A stretch of 64,000 nucleotides of DNA, taken from NCBI GenBank assembly GCA_019915135.1, contig JAHLMK010000002.1, positions 1,240,001 through 1,304,000 of the forward strand, given 5' to 3'. The stretch comes from Strobilurus pachycystidiatus. Its lineage: Eukaryota > Basidiomycota > Agaricomycetes > Agaricales > Physalacriaceae. Position numbers and translations under genes: made by a program. Of this stretch, positions 51,672-62,075 are shown one piece after another. Each line of letters starts with the position of its first letter. Positions within the stretch are counted from its first letter, which is position 1. The notes below the pieces were generated by a model, which was not told the DNA's origin, ran no database searches, and worked only from the letters and a program-made list of their open reading frames with translations.

Positions 51672-53872
51672 ATGCCTCAACCTATTGCATCCACGTCGAC
51701 CTATGATTCGCAGCGAACTATCCCTACACAGTCAAGTGGGCAAGGTAGAGCTGAAAGAATAAAGGATCTGGGCAAACGAATGGGAAGATTGAGCGTTGAA
51801 GAAGTAAGTCAAATCGAGAAGATACGAATAAGACTTGACTCGATTTTAGTCGCAACCAGCTGGTCAGCACAAAGAGTCGAGAAAAGGAAAAGAAAAGGCT
51901 CGAGTAAGAAATTCGAGCATGACTTTTCATTAGGCTAATCACTGTGACAATAGACAGTTGACGCAGCGATGGAACCAGAGACAAGGGACAGTTCGCATGA
52001 AAACGAGGTAGGTAGAAAATCGAAGTTCGATTTTCTACTTAGTTAACATTTCGAACTAAGACCCCGCTTATGGCTCTAATGCCAATCGAAAAGTTCTGGA
52101 CCAACCCAAAGAACAATGGAGAGCTTCATGCCTATGCGTTCTCGAGCCAAGTCGACTATCGGTGGAAACTCAACCTAAGTCTACTAGAACGACAGGAATT
52201 CATACGAGGCAACATGGACAAGATCAAGGAAATCCTTATTCGAAAAGGTATCGATAACCGCGATCTACATGTGGCTAAGTCTTGGTGTTACCTGGTAACG
52301 GCAGTGATAGTCGACCCAGTGTTCCAGAAAGCAGACCCGAATAGCCGTTGGTGGCGCCTAGCCGGTCTAGATTCGTTGATGGCCAAAGCTGTCAATGGTG
52401 CCTTGGAGAAAGGGAAGGGTTCCAATCGACCTATCCCCGCCGTCGAAACACCGCCAACAAAGTTCCTGTACTTCGGCAATACAAATCTTCCCAGCAAGTA
52501 CCGCATTCGACCTTCACATGACGTGTGTGGGGACATTGTGCTTGGAAAGCGGCGGATTTACGAAGTAGCCATGGAGCACTTCAACCAGCAGATCCCCCCG
52601 CATAACCACTTCGACGTATTCTTTTGGACATCGCTACAGCAGGCGGTAACATTCGAGAAAATCGAAATCGAAAATTCGTTTTACTACGTGCTGGACAAGG
52701 CGATATCCGAAGGTCTGAAGAAGATGTTCAACAGAGAACCGACAACCTCGGGACTTAGAGAGTTCTTCGACTTCGACGCAAGACAGGATCTTAACATAGA
52801 ACCTTTCACACGTCGACCCGAAGACCAGGATTGGCACCTGGTAATTGAATCAATCTCGTACCGGAGAGAAATGTATAAAGTCCCGAAGATGCGAAAAAGA
52901 GAAGAACCTGCGCCCGTGCCCAAAACCTTGCAAAAGGACCAGGCGAAGGCAATGGTAGAAGCTCCAACAAGGGAGATGAAAGAGGTAAGAAAATCGAATT
53001 CGAAGTTCTATTCGAGCTAGATTTAATTGGTCGATTTAGAAGACCACAAAGAAAGCCAACGCTAGAAAGAGCGAGTTGGAAAAGACCAAGAAGAGAGTAA
53101 GTAGAAATTCGATTTCGAATTTCTATAAACTAACTTACACTCGAAGAAATATAACGAACTGTCGTTCATTACTGAACCCAGAACGTTAGAAGAAGAGGAA
53201 GAAGACCGTGGGCCGCCACCACCAAAGAAGGTCAAGCGACAGTACAAGAGCAAATCGAGCTCGAAAACTGTTCCGCCCGCGCGTCCTCCAACCCCTCCAC
53301 CAGTAGCCTCATCATCCAGAGTCCAACTCCCTGCGAAGCTCGACTTGGGACCAGTATTGGGTATGGAGACTGACGACGACTCTCATCGAACTCAGGATCC
53401 ACCTAAGCAGAAGAGTCCAAAGAAGTCGAAGGTGAACGAACCCAAGGCCACGAAAATCGACAGTACTGGGGCAGTGTACACTAACAAGGAGGTTCAAGAA
53501 CGAATTGACACCCTCAATTCGTGCTCGAATTGCTTGAAGGGTCACAGGGAATGTACTTGGGTTGCGGTTAACGAGCAACTTTGGGAACCCCAGGCGGCCA
53601 AAGTCAAGATTCGAATTTCTTGCGACACTTGCCATGACCGTCGAGTAATGTGCCAACCACCCGATGTCGATGGTGGTTTCTTCTATCACCAAGCCAAGAA
53701 GATACCCGCCTTCGAAAAGATGAAGGATACGTTGGAAAGCAAGGGTACCGAGCTGAGGGATGCTGAAAGACGCATCAAGGATTTGGAAGAAGAGCTGCAG
53801 AAGGAGAAAGAGGCCAAGAAGAAGTTAGAAAAGAAGTTGGCTAAGGATAAGAAGAAGAGAGCAAGAGAGTAA
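51672..53872 (+). CDS. E2 accessory protein Z-A (zinc-cluster-like), six exons
   Basis: Exons 51672-51803, 51868-51903, 51954-52007, 52061-52984, 53040-53096 and 53147-53872 are all phase 0 and join to 642 residues. A polar N-terminus leads to a helical domain (LMALMPIEKFWTNPKNNGEL, NHFDVFFWTSLQQAVTFEKI, FYYVLDKAISEGLKKM), alignable with E1 Z. Next comes a Lys/Pro-rich nuclear-type region, then C527-x2-C530-x6-C537, a 22-residue loop and C560-x2-C563-x6-C570 (CSNCLKGHREC .. CDTCHDRRVMC): a split Zn2Cys6-like cluster. A coiled-coil C-terminus (LEEELQKEKEAKKKLEKKLA) would allow dimerisation. Introns carry TCGA palindromes. DNA binding is inference. Confidence 0.8.
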
Positions 53873-54299
53873 ATCGAATTCGATTTGACATTACCAGTCG
53901 GATTACTTTAACTTACTATTGGGACTTGAACTTTTTCTTACCCCTAGTTGAAATTCATATACGATTTTCTTGAACTAGACAGACTTAGGGTGCAGTAAGC
54001 CTCGAATAAGCCAAAAACAAAACGTTCTCGGTTTGCTTAGCACTATAAGAAAGAAGGGTTCGAATAGCTATGAAAAGATAGAAAATCGAAGAAATTTCGA
54101 AAAACGAGTACAAACGAAGTCAAAAATCAAGAAATACTGTAACGCTTTATTGTGTGGTCGGTTTGACTTGAGCTTAGTTGGAAAGTTGTTCGAAATCAAA
54201 AATAAGCCCCTCAGTTTTTTCGCACGAAGCCTGGGGAGCGCCGTACGCAGAGATATTAAAGAAGTGACCTTAAAAGGCCCATAGAAGGTTTCCTGCCAA

Positions 54300-54370
54300 G
54301 ATACGGACTGTTTCATTTGAAGCTCACAACATTCGGAGTGTTGGGAGCTTCAAATGAAACAGTCCGTATC
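54300..54370. repeat. Long near-perfect hairpin in E2
   Basis: GATACGGACTGTTTCATTTG followed by AAGCTC is exactly repeated in reverse complement (GAGCTTCAAATGAAACAGTC then CGTATC). With CAACA/TGTTG closing, the stem is about 32 bp with one mismatch around a 7-nt loop TTCGGAG. Confidence 0.8.
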
Positions 54371-54970
54371 CTCCTATAATGATCTAGGAAGTGAGACGGA
54401 GCCAATCGGTCAATTTGGGGCCAAACGGAGTATTTTGCCTTTTCTGGCGCGGAAAATGATCCAATCGACGATCGGACTTCAGATTTGGAATCCTGGCATC
54501 GATATCTACCAGAATCACTTTTCAAAGTGAAAAACGGTCTATTCCTTACTGTCGGCCTAATGGGGTAAGGAAAGTTTAAAATCGATGGGGGCCAATTCGA
54601 GTTTGATTTGACCTGGGTACATTTGGACAAGTAAGAAACATAATTGTCATAGTAAAGAAAAGCTTCAGAGCCTAGTAAAGCACTATGAAACTGGCAAAAT
54701 ACGCTGTAAGATTAGAGAACTGAAGAAAATCATACTCGATTTTCTTAGCTATCACCAGAGAAAGTTACCAAGAAAAAGAAGAGATATTCAAGCTCGAATA
54801 TCAAGATAATCAGCCTAGAAATAAAGGGGCAAAATCAAGTGCTTAAGAAGGGTCAGGAAGCGCTGGAGATGAGATCTATGACCTAAATAGGCAAGAATCT
54901 AGATCGTTCGAAGGCGCTGATCCATAAACGTGTGCAACTGCGCATGTCGGACTTAGAAATTCGAGTCAGA

Positions 54971-54997
54971 AGAAGTTGTCACCGTCGGGTACTCGGA
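54971..54997 (+). promoter_or_regulatory. Promoter block shared by Z-A and Z-B
   Basis: AGAAGTTGTCA then CCGTCGGGTACTCGGA; 24 of 27 positions match 51529-51555 upstream of Z-A, both shortly before a TATA box. Suggests co-regulation of the two zinc-cluster genes. Confidence 0.5.
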
Positions 54998-55136
54998 AAG
55001 CGATAATCGGTGTCGTATAAAAGCTGGGTCTTCGAGTCTGAAAAACTCTTTTCCCCCCCCCACGACGCTTACCACTCGCACTACGACCCTCGATTTCGAT
55101 TTCCACCTTTTCGACCTCGAATTTCTTCCCACCACC

Positions 55137-56595
55137 ATGCCCATGAAAGACATCGTAGCCGCTATGGACCAGACTCAAAACAAGGGACAGCTTAGGGTTG
55201 GCGGAGTCAACATCACGAAGGGCCATAACTTCTTGTTCTTGGGCCGGAAACATGTGGACCCCCTCATTTATGTCCCCGTCTTCTCCACACAAGCCACTGC
55301 AGCTCAGTTGTGGTACTTCCCGGATTCGTTGCGCAAGCTAGCGCCCAAACACCATTTCTACGAATTCGCGGCTCGATATGCTAGCACCATCAATCCGCTC
55401 GACTTCCAACTGGAATTCGAGATCGAAAAGGTCGATGCCCTGCTTTTCGAAGCCTACGTGCTATGGTTCGTTTGGACGCTTGCACAAGGAGAACCGGAGC
55501 GGGAAGATGAAATCGACATTGAGTGGATGGTTCAAGAATACGAGGTTTTGCTGAGCTCGGTAAAGATTCAAGTATAGACAAGATTCGGACTGAAGCTAAT
55601 AAAACCTTCTAGCCGCAACTTGTCTTGAAACAGATGCGAGAAATCGCAGAAGAAAAAGAGTGGCCTCTGGAACGGCCTACAGTGTTCAATGAAGAGGTAA
55701 GTAAAGAAATTCGAACGCGAATTCCTTACTTAACAAAGATAAGATTTTCTTTGACGATGAAGAAGACGAGTCCGCCTCAGAAACGGACAGTGAAGATCAA
55801 GAATCGGAGTTGACAACCAGAAACTCGACCCCGAAATCCTCCACACCCCTTTCCACGCCCAAGCCTAGACCTCGACCCACTCCGTTGAAGTCTGCCGAAG
55901 CGAAGGCAAGGATGGAGAAAGAAAAAGGGAAGCCAGCTAGAGCTGAGACACCGGTAAGAAAATCGACTTTGAATATCTTCAATTTGAATGAGATTTTCTT
56001 ATGCCCTGTCCAGCGCACCCCCATAGCTTCTACTTCCAAGCAAGCGTTGGAACCCGAACCAGGAAATTCGCCTTCGAATTCCCTGCCAACGCCCAAGGCC
56101 CTTTCTCATTCCCCTCAGCCAGCGCCTAAACGAATTCGAAAGCGAAAACGTGCCGCGACCCCAGTGGAGGAGGAAGAGGAAGCGCCAGAGCCCAAGAAAC
56201 CGAAGACCAATTCGAAGCCGAAATCCTCCACTAGCCGCCCGTCCAAAGCGGACAAGCACGGCAAAGTGTTGGACAACAAGGCGATGCAGAAGAAGATCAA
56301 CGTGGATCGCAAGTGTCTCACCTGCGAGCAGCGAGGGCAAGAGTGCACTTGGGAGTATATGCTGAATCAGCGGGACCACCCAGACACCGTCAAGACGAAG
56401 ACTTGTGTATCTTGCGACCGTTGCCGGGTCAAAAGGTACACTTGTTCACCGCCCAAGCGCCGCTACGATTACTTCAAGCACAAATCCAAGAAGGATGTCG
56501 AATTGGACAAGGCGGCTGAAGAGTTGACGAAGGCAAAAGAAGAGATAGACAAGCTTAAGAAGAAGTTGAAGAAGGCGAAGAAAGCGAAGGAGTGA
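55137..56595 (+). CDS. E2 accessory protein Z-B (zinc-cluster-like), four exons
   Basis: Exons 55137-55559, 55613-55696, 55744-55953 and 56014-56595 join in phase to 432 residues; the ATG follows CACC and a TATA box at a normal distance. The N-terminal 150 residues are a folded-looking domain (FLFLGRKHVDPLIYVPVF, FEAYVLWFVWTLAQGEPE). An acidic then Ser/Pro-rich linker has KRIRKRKRAATP. The cluster is C340-x2-C343-x6-C350, a 22-residue loop, then C373-x2-C376-x6-C383 (CDRCRVKRYTC is very like a true Zn2Cys6 half). A Lys-rich coiled coil ends it (ELTKAKEEIDKLKKKLKKAK). Probably a paralogue of Z-A with a different N-terminal domain. Confidence 0.8.
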
Positions 56596-56858
56596 TTCGA
56601 GCTCGATTTTCTAAAATAGACAATCGGACTAGTTTTACTTACTGGACTTTAACTTTTTCTTTTACAAACACGCATTTCTTGTAGACTTTAAAAATTTTAC
56701 TTGACGCTTCTAACGCTTTGAAGAACGAAAAAGATTAAGATGCAAATAAGAAATTCAAGATCGAATTGTAGAAACTTGATGTGGATAAAAGACATGTTGA
56801 ATTTCAACGATTCGGTACGAACAATTCAAAGTTAAAGGGAGACATATAAGAAATGTAA
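56596..56858. other. E2 convergent intergenic region with PPT copy
   Basis: Lies between the Z-B and A2 stops. Holds the TCGA palindrome attcgagctcgat at 56596-56608 and the PPT copy at 56828-56842; nothing else seen. Confidence 0.5.
56828..56842 (+). promoter_or_regulatory. E2 internal (central) polypurine tract copy
   Basis: AAAGTTAAAGGGAGA is identical to the 15 nt before the 3' LTR (60230-60244), 3402 bp upstream of it, in the same convergent gap as the E1 copy. Confidence 0.6.
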
Positions 56859-58023
56859 CTACTCCCTCCAATGTGGCTCTATACAAAAGTGTCGAAACAA
56901 AGGACTGTTACCTCTATTATACAGCCTAGTATAAAAAGTATAAAGTTGTTCAGGCAACAAGGAAGCTACAACGTGTTGTAAGAGGCGAATGTCCGCAGCA
57001 GAGGCAGTTGACCAAGTAATTTCCCAAAAACGTTTAGGTATATTGGGAAAATCCTGGTCGATAAGCCTGTTAAGAAAGAAGTCAGAAATTCGAATTCGAG
57101 TTTCTAACAAATGCTTACGTGGGATATATAGGGCCTGCAGCATTAAGACCTTGGCGAAGAGTAGAGAAACTGAACTCGCGATCCCGAAATAGTCCTTGAC
57201 TACCAGGCATAGGGTCAAGAACCCGGTCTTCATAGAACGTGGAATCCAAGTAATCAGCTCGCGAATGTACACTGGAATGCCTCGCGTGGAGGGAGGGATG
57301 CTGCGCATCCATTCGACGTCCTCGGGTGACATTATGGTGTTCAAGTACCGAGGCAATGATTGTTCGGTAGAAAAGAACGCGGTTTCCTATGAAGTAATAA
57401 GCAAATCGATCTCGAATTTCTAAGCCAAGAAATAACATACCAAAGATTGCATGGTAACCGCTAGGAACTTCTCTCGAAATTCACCAAATGACAAGTGAAT
57501 AATCGATGGGTAAGATATGGGGAAGAGTAACCCCATCCAATCCTCGAAGCGGTTCCTCGTGAAAGAAGGACATCACAAGATGCCAACAGAGAATGTACAT
57601 GGACAGAAAGCTATTTTCCACACCACGAGCAGTAACAGGGGCAACATGTCGCCATAAGTTACTGTAACGTCGCTAGGAGGATAGTCAGAGAAATTCGAAC
57701 AAGGAATGCTAGCTCGATTTTCTCACCAGCACATACACCATATACCGCAAGGTAGGAACGTCCAAGTTACCGTGGTGTCCACCAAAGAAAAGATGACGAT
57801 CCGTATGGAAAGCCGTCTCTCGATGATCCACGTCGCCCAAGCTACCGTCGGGCTCTCGTTCCACCATCACAAAGTCGCGGTGTACGCTATAAAGATCCAG
57901 AGCGGACGCAACCGCTAATTCAGCCTCGAGAAACACGGCAACATCGTCGGGAATAATGGCGAAGCTGGAGTGAAGATTGCGGAACCTAAGTTCGCAGAGA
58001 AAAGGGAAATTCATCTGAGTCAT
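56859..58023 (-). CDS. E2 accessory protein A2, spliced, unknown function
   Basis: ATG at 58023 (MTQMNFPFLCELRFRNLHSS). Exon 1 ends NLDVPTLRYMVYVL before a gtgaga donor near 57727. Middle exons cover LWRHVAPVTARGVENSFLSM and FGEFREKFLAVTMQSL. Next comes SLPRYLNTIMSPEDVEWMRS .. MLQALYIP, an intron at about 57066-57115, then FPNIPKRFWEITWSTASAAD .. LYTFYTRLYNRG, stop at 56859-56861. The E1 gene shares DVPTLRY, the exon order and the FY(T/A)RL end. Near 57510 the frame changes without a clear intron, so either a small intron is missed or this copy is damaged. Function unknown. Confidence 0.55.
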
Positions 58024-58383
58024 GGTGATGAATTTCCACCACTCGAAAAGATCAAATTTATAAGAATCGAGAAGAAAGGTACCAAACCGATTAAGAAAAG
58101 AACCAAGACCTAAGTAAAGAAACCAATAGGAGATAATCGAACCCGAATTTCTCGGGTCCGATTATCGAATCCAAGATCAAGAGTAAGAATGTCTATATGC
58201 AGACCGACAGATAATAATACATGCGCGAGTAGACTAAAAAGATAAAGGTCCGTCGCGTAAGCCCCAAGCCTCCGGTACACTAGTCACAGTTCAAGCCAAG
58301 ATTTCCGACTAGTTACTTTGTAAAGAACAAGTCATCAATTACTTATGCTAAGAAGTATCAATGATGACTTGGCTCCCGATGAT
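58024..58383. other. E2 spacer between A1 and A2
   Basis: No gene seen. Contains an inverted repeat (gataatcgaacccgaat .. tcgggtccgattatc, 58133-58166) and is probably the A2 promoter region on the minus strand. Confidence 0.4.
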
Positions 58384-59985
58384 CTAAGGGACCAAAGAAT
58401 CAGTCGCGGCCAGGTATAGGTCCCTCGTGCGCAGGAAGGTTTGAACCTCCCCGTGAGCCCTGTTCATGGTCAAGGACAACTCGTGGCGATAGCCGTGTTC
58501 CGCGGCTACCATCGACGCGGAAAGAGCCAAGTCCGCGGGAAGCGCAGCCAAGATCTGCATTCTGCGAACAATGGCAGAACTGGCACCTTGGTAAGCGTTG
58601 ACCAACTGAGCGGCTGTCAAGAAAACAAATTCGAGTTAGATACACCCAAAATCGAAATCGAATTTGTTACTCACTAGAAGACAACTGATCAATGAGGACG
58701 GGTTCGATGTTAAACCCAGCAGGTTTAAGAGCCTTGGCCATCCTCTTGGATTCAGGAAGAGCAACAGTGGCCTTGCGCTTGGGAGCCGTCTCCAACTGAG
58801 CAGTAGGAATGGATCCCGACGTCGCCACAGCCTTGTGATACAAGGAAGAATTAGTATCCAGGCCGGGTACTTCACAATAGTAAAGATATTTTACCGAGCG
58901 AGCAGACTATATAGAAGTCAAAAATCGAGCTCGAAAAGCTAAAGAGCCAATAACTCACGGCTTCAGAGGCTGTAGAAGCGGGAGGTGTAGCAACCTCGAC
59001 CACTTCTTCATCGCTATCCTCTTCGTCGGAAGACTCCACGGAGAGCTGTTTAAGAAAAGCAGCCAGATCAGCCTCGTAATCTAGACCGAAAAGGCATCAG
59101 AAGCTTACTTCGGAGTCGGAAGAGTTTACTTCACCCATTTCTGAATGATCATCAGCCCATTGGAAGCCATTAGTAAAAGAAGATTTACTAATGTCGCCAG
59201 AGGCAAATCGAATAGGATCGTCCAGAACGGTGGAAGAAGAAGAAGCCTTCTATAACATAAGATATAAGAAATTCGAACTCGAAACACAGAAAATCGAAAT
59301 ACGAACCAGAACCTTGAGCTTGTTCTTACCCTTGGGTTCGGGAGATTTAGCCTTCTCCTTACCCTTGGAAGAGGAAGCCTCGATGAGTTTCTTCCATTTG
59401 GGATGGAGGGGATGGATCGAAGGAAGGCTGGCAGCTTCCGCCGCGATAGTACCCTTCTTGGTGCAAGTCATGACGAACGCGTTAAGCACGTTGGCCAGGT
59501 TAACGGTATGCAAGTGAGGGCTGACACCCAACTCGGAAACCGCCAAACCTAAGAACGATCGCAGATTGCAAGAGAACGTGGCGAGCTTCTCGGGATAGAT
59601 GCAACCGGAGACGTTGTCCTTGGGAAGGTTCGCTCCCTTATAAAGATTTTTAGAAAATCGAGTACGAATTCATAAGAAGAGAAAATCGACTCACAAGAAC
59701 CTTGATGATGACCATGTCCAAAGACGCGGCCTTATCCTTGGCGGAAGCCTTGGAACGGTCCATGTACTCGACCGATTTAAGGACCAAGGGACAGAGGCTG
59801 TTGTAAAGCGTCAAGACGGCGGGAACCAAACCCGTAGCAGGCGGATCCCAATATTTAATATGGATGAAGAGCGCTTTGCCATCAGCGAGGCGACGTTCAA
59901 CTAGCTCGGGAACGGTGTCGGGAGCCTCATCAGGGATAAGGTTGACGATTCCGGTCCACGATTTCTTGGAAACAAGAGAAGGCAT
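58384..59985 (-). CDS. E2 accessory protein A1, spliced, unknown function
   Basis: Minus-strand exon 1 59985-59695 (MPSLVSKKSWTGIVNLIPDE .. DMVIIKVL, 97 codons, against 96 in E1 and the same phase) and exon 2 59636-59307 (LPKDNVSGCIYPEKLATFSC .. HPLHPKWKKL) are clear. Exon 3 from 59249 contains GFQWADDHSEMG, then an acidic segment (SSDEEDSDEEVVEVATPP), a basic PKRKATVALPESKRMAKALK segment and the last exon QLVNAYQGASSAIVRRMQIL .. FLRTRDLYLAATDSLVP, stop 58384-58386. WADD, PKRK and TRDLY motifs match E1 A1. The exact 3' end of exon 3 (near 59130-59095) is uncertain. Introns carry TCGA palindromes. Confidence 0.6.
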
Positions 59986-60229
59986 TGTGAGAAGTGTAGA
60001 AGAATTTCGAGGGTGAAATGGTTAGCAGGTGCTGGGGCAAATCGACCAGAAACCGCCGACTATTTAACCAAGTTGCAAAGATAACACGAAGACCCAGCGA
60101 GCGCTTTGTTCGCGCCAACTGGAGTTGGGATTGCATCCGTGCAGACAAAACCCGAAGAGAGAACCAGAAAAATAAGCGAAATGAATTATGGTTCAGGGTG
60201 AAGATCTTGATGTTGCGGACAACATATCG

Positions 60230-60244
60230 AAAGTTAAAGGGAGA
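60230..60244 (+). other. E2 polypurine tract
   Basis: AAAGTTAAAGGGAGA directly before the 3' LTR; primes plus-strand DNA. Confidence 0.8.
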
Positions 60245-62075
60245 TGACACGCTTTATGCGCGCCTGAGCCTAGAAACCGAGAATTTTGCGATTTCTAGAT
60301 AAGACTCGAAGCCGAAATGCACGATACATCTAACGAGAGACCATAAGATTGCCAGTGATAATACGGAGACCTCATTAGGGCAAGAATGAGCCTCCAGGAG
60401 AAATTCATCTTCGAATATCACCATCCAAAGTGCCCACTTGATTTATCAAGTCAACATCACGTACACATTCTTAAAGAGGACTCGTCTAAGAAACGAACTC
60501 GAGTTCCAAGTAATTCGGACTCGACTTTGTCAGTGTTGTTCATAGACGATTAGAGTTCGATTAGCTCACTTCCTGCTGATGAGTAGAATGGGGTTAAGCT
60601 ACAGAATGGTCTAGGTCAGCATAAATGGGGATGAAAGCCCAGTAATGTTATCACAAGATACAACTATCCCCTTGGAATTCTAAGTCTAGAACCCACGATA
60701 GCACAAAATCGAGTAACAGCCGAGCTATTCGAAGAAGCCAATAAAGATAAAGATGATCAAGTGTTCTTCATGAATAATCCGCAGTATGCCAAGAGTGTTA
60801 AGAATCAAGAAGCCAAGCTTCTTCAGATCTCAGGTGATTAAATCTGACCTGAAATCAGTAGAGATTGGAACAAGCAGACAGATTGCGAACAACAAGTCAA
60901 CGATCTACCATGGATCTTAGAGTGGATTCTTAAGCGAAATGAAGCTCTAGACTCAATCAGATAATCGAGACTGAATTGGTGACGCAATCTGAAGAATCCG
61001 AGTCGCAAAGAAGCATTCAGAACAATTAAGAGCCAAGAGAAGATGAACCCCATGTGATAGATTCGACCGATAGCACGCAAGGATGTTGCAATCCGAGCTT
61101 GAAATTAGTCAACGTGGATCAACTCTAGAGGGTTCGTCATGAATAAACTGGCATAATAAGGAAATGGAAGCGCCTAGACTGGTGTCTACAGCGCGGAAAT
61201 TAACTCCAAGTGGCTATTAGTTAGTAAGTTAAGATTAGTGTACAGTAGGGACCAGTTTGTATAAAAGAAGCGTCGATACAGTATAGTAGTTTAGTTTAGT
61301 GACCCGCAGCCACGAGCCCACAAAGCTCTACTGTAGTAATCTATCTCTGTACAAAATCGAATTCGATTTGCACGCACCCAAAGAAACTCGAATTCGAGTC
61401 AAACCTAAGAACCAAAGAACAAACCTAACGCACTAAGAGCAAGGGTTTAGAACAAAAGTGAACTTAATCGAAGAGCAAAGTTCCTTGAATTCAACGTACT
61501 AGAGGCGGTGTTTCTGAGCATAGTATCTCCCTAGAGACACTACAGAGACTTTGCAGTCTGAGCCAGCCTTTCCCTAGAGAGGACCGTTCAGTCGCGAAAA
61601 GCGTTAACCAGCATAACCTCTTGCGAGTTCAAGTGCAATTCGAGCACGATTTGGTCTAAAACCCACGCAAAACACTCAAACTCAAAGAATAAGCTCCTAC
61701 CGAGGTTATAAGAAACATACCAAGTGTGGCAGTAGACTATCGTGTTCTTGATACAACCCCTCCAGCGCGAGGATTGTGAAAGTCGCATAGTTTAAGTTCA
61801 GTCAGAGGCTTGTGTATTGTTCCCTGAAAACCAGACGATTTGTCAATCGGTCAAAATCCCTACCACCCCCTTCAAACTCGCACTTTGTGCACACCTACGT
61901 TTCTGTTACGCAAGAACCTTGTTTTTCAAGTGTAGTGTTGTAGTAAATCAAGCTCGATTTTCTATTGCAAAACCCAATATTCCAAAACCGCAGAAACTTT
62001 ACTCTCATTCGGAGTATTAAGAGTTGTGTTGTTTGTTAGGTGTGATTCTACGCCTCTAAAATAACGTGCACATCA
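60245..62075 (+). repeat. E2 3' LTR
   Basis: 1831 bp, same length as the 5' LTR, no difference noticed on reading; the frames it contains give the same peptides as the 5' LTR. Followed by GCGC of the target duplication. Confidence 0.92.

Larger units (their letters stand above)
53873..55136 (+). other. E2 spacer between Z-A and Z-B
   Basis: No supported gene. Contents: AAATCGAATTCGATTT at 53872-53887, the large hairpin at 54300-54370, GATATTCAAGCTCGAATATC near 54785, the shared promoter block at 54971-54997 and a TATA box (cgtataaaagctgg) near 55015, 120 bp before the Z-B start. Confidence 0.5.
41733..62075 (+). mobile_element. E2: giant Ty3/gypsy retrotransposon with accessory genes
   Basis: A complete 20.3-kb element: two 1831-bp LTRs (TGACACGC..GCACATCA) that I could not tell apart on reading, a 4-bp duplication GCGC (41729-41732 and 62076-62079), PBS, intact gag, protease and pol, three tRNA-like units, two + strand zinc-cluster-like genes, two minus-strand genes, an internal PPT copy and a PPT. 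It looks recently inserted and possibly autonomous. It splits a chromovirus pol gene. Confidence 0.92.
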
